From the NCBI GenBank assembly GCA_007116425.1, contig SKIL01000304.1, forward strand, positions 1 through 5,108: 5,108 nt of DNA, given 5' to 3'. How positions within the stretch are numbered: the stretch's first letter is position 1; the number at the start of each line of letters is the position of its first letter. The translations under genes and the position numbers were made by a program. The stretch comes from Bacteriovoracaceae bacterium (GTDB lineage: Bacteria; Bdellovibrionota; Bacteriovoracia; Bacteriovoracales; Bacteriovoracaceae). Below, one piece after another: positions 3,668-5,108 of this stretch. The notes under the pieces are model-generated. The model was not told the DNA's origin and made no database searches. It worked only from the letters and a program-made list of their open reading frames with translations.

Positions 3668-5108
3668 TTAATTTGCTCTCGGATAAAAATTCATTGGCTG
3701 TGAAACCTCGACTACACCGCCCCCTCGAGGAGCAGGGAAGCGTATTCCTCTTAAGACGTTCACAACACAACTTTGAACTCCTGCTGGTAGATTTGCCGCG
3801 GCACTTTCAACACCAGCACGAGTCACATGTCCTGAAGCTCCAATGATGAAATCAAGCCTCACAACACCTTGAACTGCCTGGGCCGCGCGATCGAGCTCTT
3901 GTTGATAGCAATGCCTAAACTGGGGAATATGCTCTATTAAAATTCTTCTAATGGCATCAGGGTCCATCCCCCCTAAAACAACCTCTCTAAATGGTGTTCC
4001 AGCAGTAAACATTTCGGTACGCTCAACTAGACCTTGAGCACCACGAGTATCATCAAGTTGTCCTCTTGCTGTTCCAGTAAGAGACCCTACATCTTGAGAA
4101 ACTTGCGCTCGCTCTACTCTTGCAGAGTCAGCAGAAGACACCGTGCCCATTCCGGGACGAGACGATGGAACATTTCTTCGAGCGTCAGCATCGCGTGTTC
4201 TTCCACCCCTTGCCATAAGGCGATTCATATTAGCACTAAAATCAGCTGACTGGTACGTGTCGACATGTCCTGAAGTATCAGCTTCAATTGCAGACTCATG
4301 CGCCGATTGATCTTGTGGTGCTGCTTGAGAAGCTTGTTCTTGCCTTTCAGAAGGACGAATCCGATCTTGCTGAGTTGGAGGACCAGGTTGTGGCCGAGCT
4401 TGTCGGACCTCCCCACGGTCGGCCACATCAGGAGTTCCCTGCTCTGCAACTGCAGGCTCTGGAGAGGGCTCTGGCTCTGGTTGAGGCTCTGGTGTTGGAG
4501 TCGGCTCTGGCTCTGGCTCAACCTCTTGCACTGGAGACTTCTGAACAATTTCTTCAGGCTTATCTGGTGTTTTTTCTACAGCTTGCTCTTTTGAAACGAC
4601 TAATTCTTTTTGATAAAGAATTGTCGCAATTCTATCTGGTATCTTTTCTTTATCTAGTTCGTGATCAACTTCATAAGTAGTAATACCAACCATGAACAAA
4701 AAAGCAAAAAGAAAGACTATCGCCATCCATTTCCAAAAGTCTTTATCTCTTCGCATGATAGGGGCTGGCCTAACATCGGGAGGTGAATCAGTTTTACGAA
4801 CGAATACTTGTAAGTCACCTTTGTGAAAGCGCACAATATCATCATCTCGAAGAAGATAAATCCCACTATTGCTCATCCCTTTGGAGTCGTCCCCAAGACA
4901 CATGAAATCGTAATCGTGAAGAGAGTGAATTAAAACCTCTCCATTTTGAACTTCTACAAAATCAACCTTCTCTTCCTTACCAAGATAAGCGTACTCCACT
5001 TCGTTTTTTTTCGCTTCTTTACCTGAGAGCTTATAGGTTCCATCTTTCGCTGGCAGGTAATCTACAGAATAGATTCTATCTTTATGAATAATAATAATTT
5101 CAACCGCA
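3668..5108 (-). CDS. TonB-like single-pass envelope protein with AgmX/PglI-type C-terminal domain (GltG-like), 5' end outside window
   Basis: The frame is open from the right edge (first full codon 5107-5105) to TAA at 3670-3668, giving 479 visible residues. A GTG at 4999 has no ribosome binding site and 36 open codons precede it, so it is not the likely start. Order of parts: a cytoplasmic N-terminal domain of at least 115 residues with beta-rich stretches (VEIIIIHKDRIYSVDYLP; YLLRDDDIVRFHKGDLQVFV), which resembles a degenerate FHA fold; a membrane helix at about 4673-4738 (FWKWMAIVFLFAFLFMVGI); a Pro/Glu-rich spacer (4454-4525); a long Gln/Ser/Ala/Arg-rich linker; and a C-terminal domain (about 3671-3970) with the AgmX/PglI pattern. 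That pattern is FRHCYQQEL, then GVVRLDFIIGASGHV, SCVVNVLRGIRFPAPRGGG and a final QPMNFYP. Its two conserved cysteines are encoded at 3908-3910 and 3767-3769 and probably form a disulfide. Such proteins bridge an inner-membrane motor to the outer membrane. The architecture matches GltG, less so GltJ/AgmX. A hairpin follows the stop. Confidence 0.85.
   Translation of the reverse strand, partial: AVEIIIIHKDRIYSVDYLPAKDGTYKLSGKEAKKNEVEYAYLGKEEKVDFVEVQNGEVLIHSLHDYDFMCLGDDSKGMSNSGIYLLRDDDIVRFHKGDLQVFVRKTDSPPDVRPAPIMRRDKDFWKWMAIVFLFAFLFMVGITTYEVDHELDKEKIPDRIATILYQKELVVSKEQAVEKTPDKPEEIVQKSPVQEVEPEPEPTPTPEPQPEPEPSPEPAVAEQGTPDVADRGEVRQARPQPGPPTQQDRIRPSERQEQASQAAPQDQSAHESAIEADTSGHVDTYQSADFSANMNRLMARGGRTRDADARRNVPSSRPGMGTVSSADSARVERAQVSQDVGSLTGTARGQLDDTRGAQGLVERTEMFTAGTPFREVVLGGMDPDAIRRILIEHIPQFRHCYQQELDRAAQAVQGVVRLDFIIGASGHVTRAGVESAAANLPAGVQSCVVNVLRGIRFPAPRGGGVVEVSQPMNFYPRAN
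4454..4525 (-). repeat. Pro/Glu-rich low-complexity spacer with GGCTCT-type repeats
   Basis: On the plus strand the motif GGCTCT(GG) recurs several times between 4455 and 4520, interrupted by variant units. In the minus-strand gene it encodes alternating Glu-Pro, Thr-Pro and Gln-Pro dipeptides (EPEPEPTPTPEPQPEPEPSPEP-like; about 26 residues). This is the extended periplasm-spanning rod typical of TonB-like proteins. Imperfect short repeats of this kind can change length by slippage in steps that preserve the frame. Confidence 0.75.

Noticed and set aside
4225..4680. Several open frames (107, 130 and 98 codons) over the Pro/Glu-rich region
   Set aside because: They come from the repetitive low-complexity DNA, giving Leu/Ala- or Ser/Gln-rich translations without motifs. 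The minus-strand TonB-like frame is the real one.
1..5108. CRISPR arrays, tRNA or rRNA genes, insertion sequences, phage or defence genes
   Set aside because: No regularly spaced repeats, tRNA-like cloverleaf, rRNA segments, transposase motifs or terminal inverted repeats were seen; the window is filled with core and envelope genes.

Overview
The window looks like a chromosomal segment of a moderately AT-rich diderm (Gram-negative) bacterium. GmhA (heptose for LPS), a TolQ/TolR-type inner-membrane motor and a TonB-like envelope protein with an AgmX/PglI-type C-terminal domain all imply an outer membrane. That C-terminal domain and the 'one TolQ plus two TolR' gene order are typical of the former Deltaproteobacteria (Myxococcota and Bdellovibrionota). 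The low GC and short intergenic gaps fit a Bdellovibrionota member such as Bacteriovorax/Halobacteriovorax better than a high-GC myxobacterium. The taxonomic placement is inference, not read from a marker gene.

Layout. (1) Positions 2-905, plus strand: the 3' end of a thioredoxin gene and a complete gmhA 25 nt later, probably co-transcribed. (2) Positions 906-1049: an AT-rich gap with a weak hairpin and T-runs, then a strong ribosome binding site. (3) Positions 1050-2858, plus strand: a three-gene operon of one MotA/TolQ/ExbB channel protein followed by two different ExbD/TolR proteins, each with the membrane-embedded aspartate used by proton-driven motors. (4) Positions 2860-3435, minus strand: an unrecognised membrane protein with about five membrane segments, convergent with the motor operon and separated from it by one base. 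A 13-bp inverted repeat spans the junction. (5) Positions 3436-3667: 232 nt of noncoding DNA with two palindromic elements and a perfect 15-bp terminator-like hairpin. (6) Positions 3668-5108, minus strand: a large single-pass protein with a cytoplasmic N-terminal domain, one membrane helix, a Pro/Glu-rich periplasmic spacer and an AgmX/PglI (TonB-like) C-terminal domain. Its reading frame runs off the right edge, so its true start is outside the window.

How the parts may work together. The 1:2 TolQ:TolR composition matches the AglR-AglQ-AglS motor of the myxobacterial Agl-Glt gliding and spore-coat machinery. The minus-strand protein has the architecture of the TonB-like partners of that machine: GltG (cytoplasmic FHA-like region, one helix, periplasmic TonB-like domain) and GltJ/AgmX. 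The simplest reading is a proton-driven force-transducing envelope complex whose motor and periplasm-spanning arm are encoded in neighbouring convergent units, with an uncharacterised polytopic membrane protein between them. Whether it drives gliding, surface polymer transport or envelope maintenance cannot be decided from this window.
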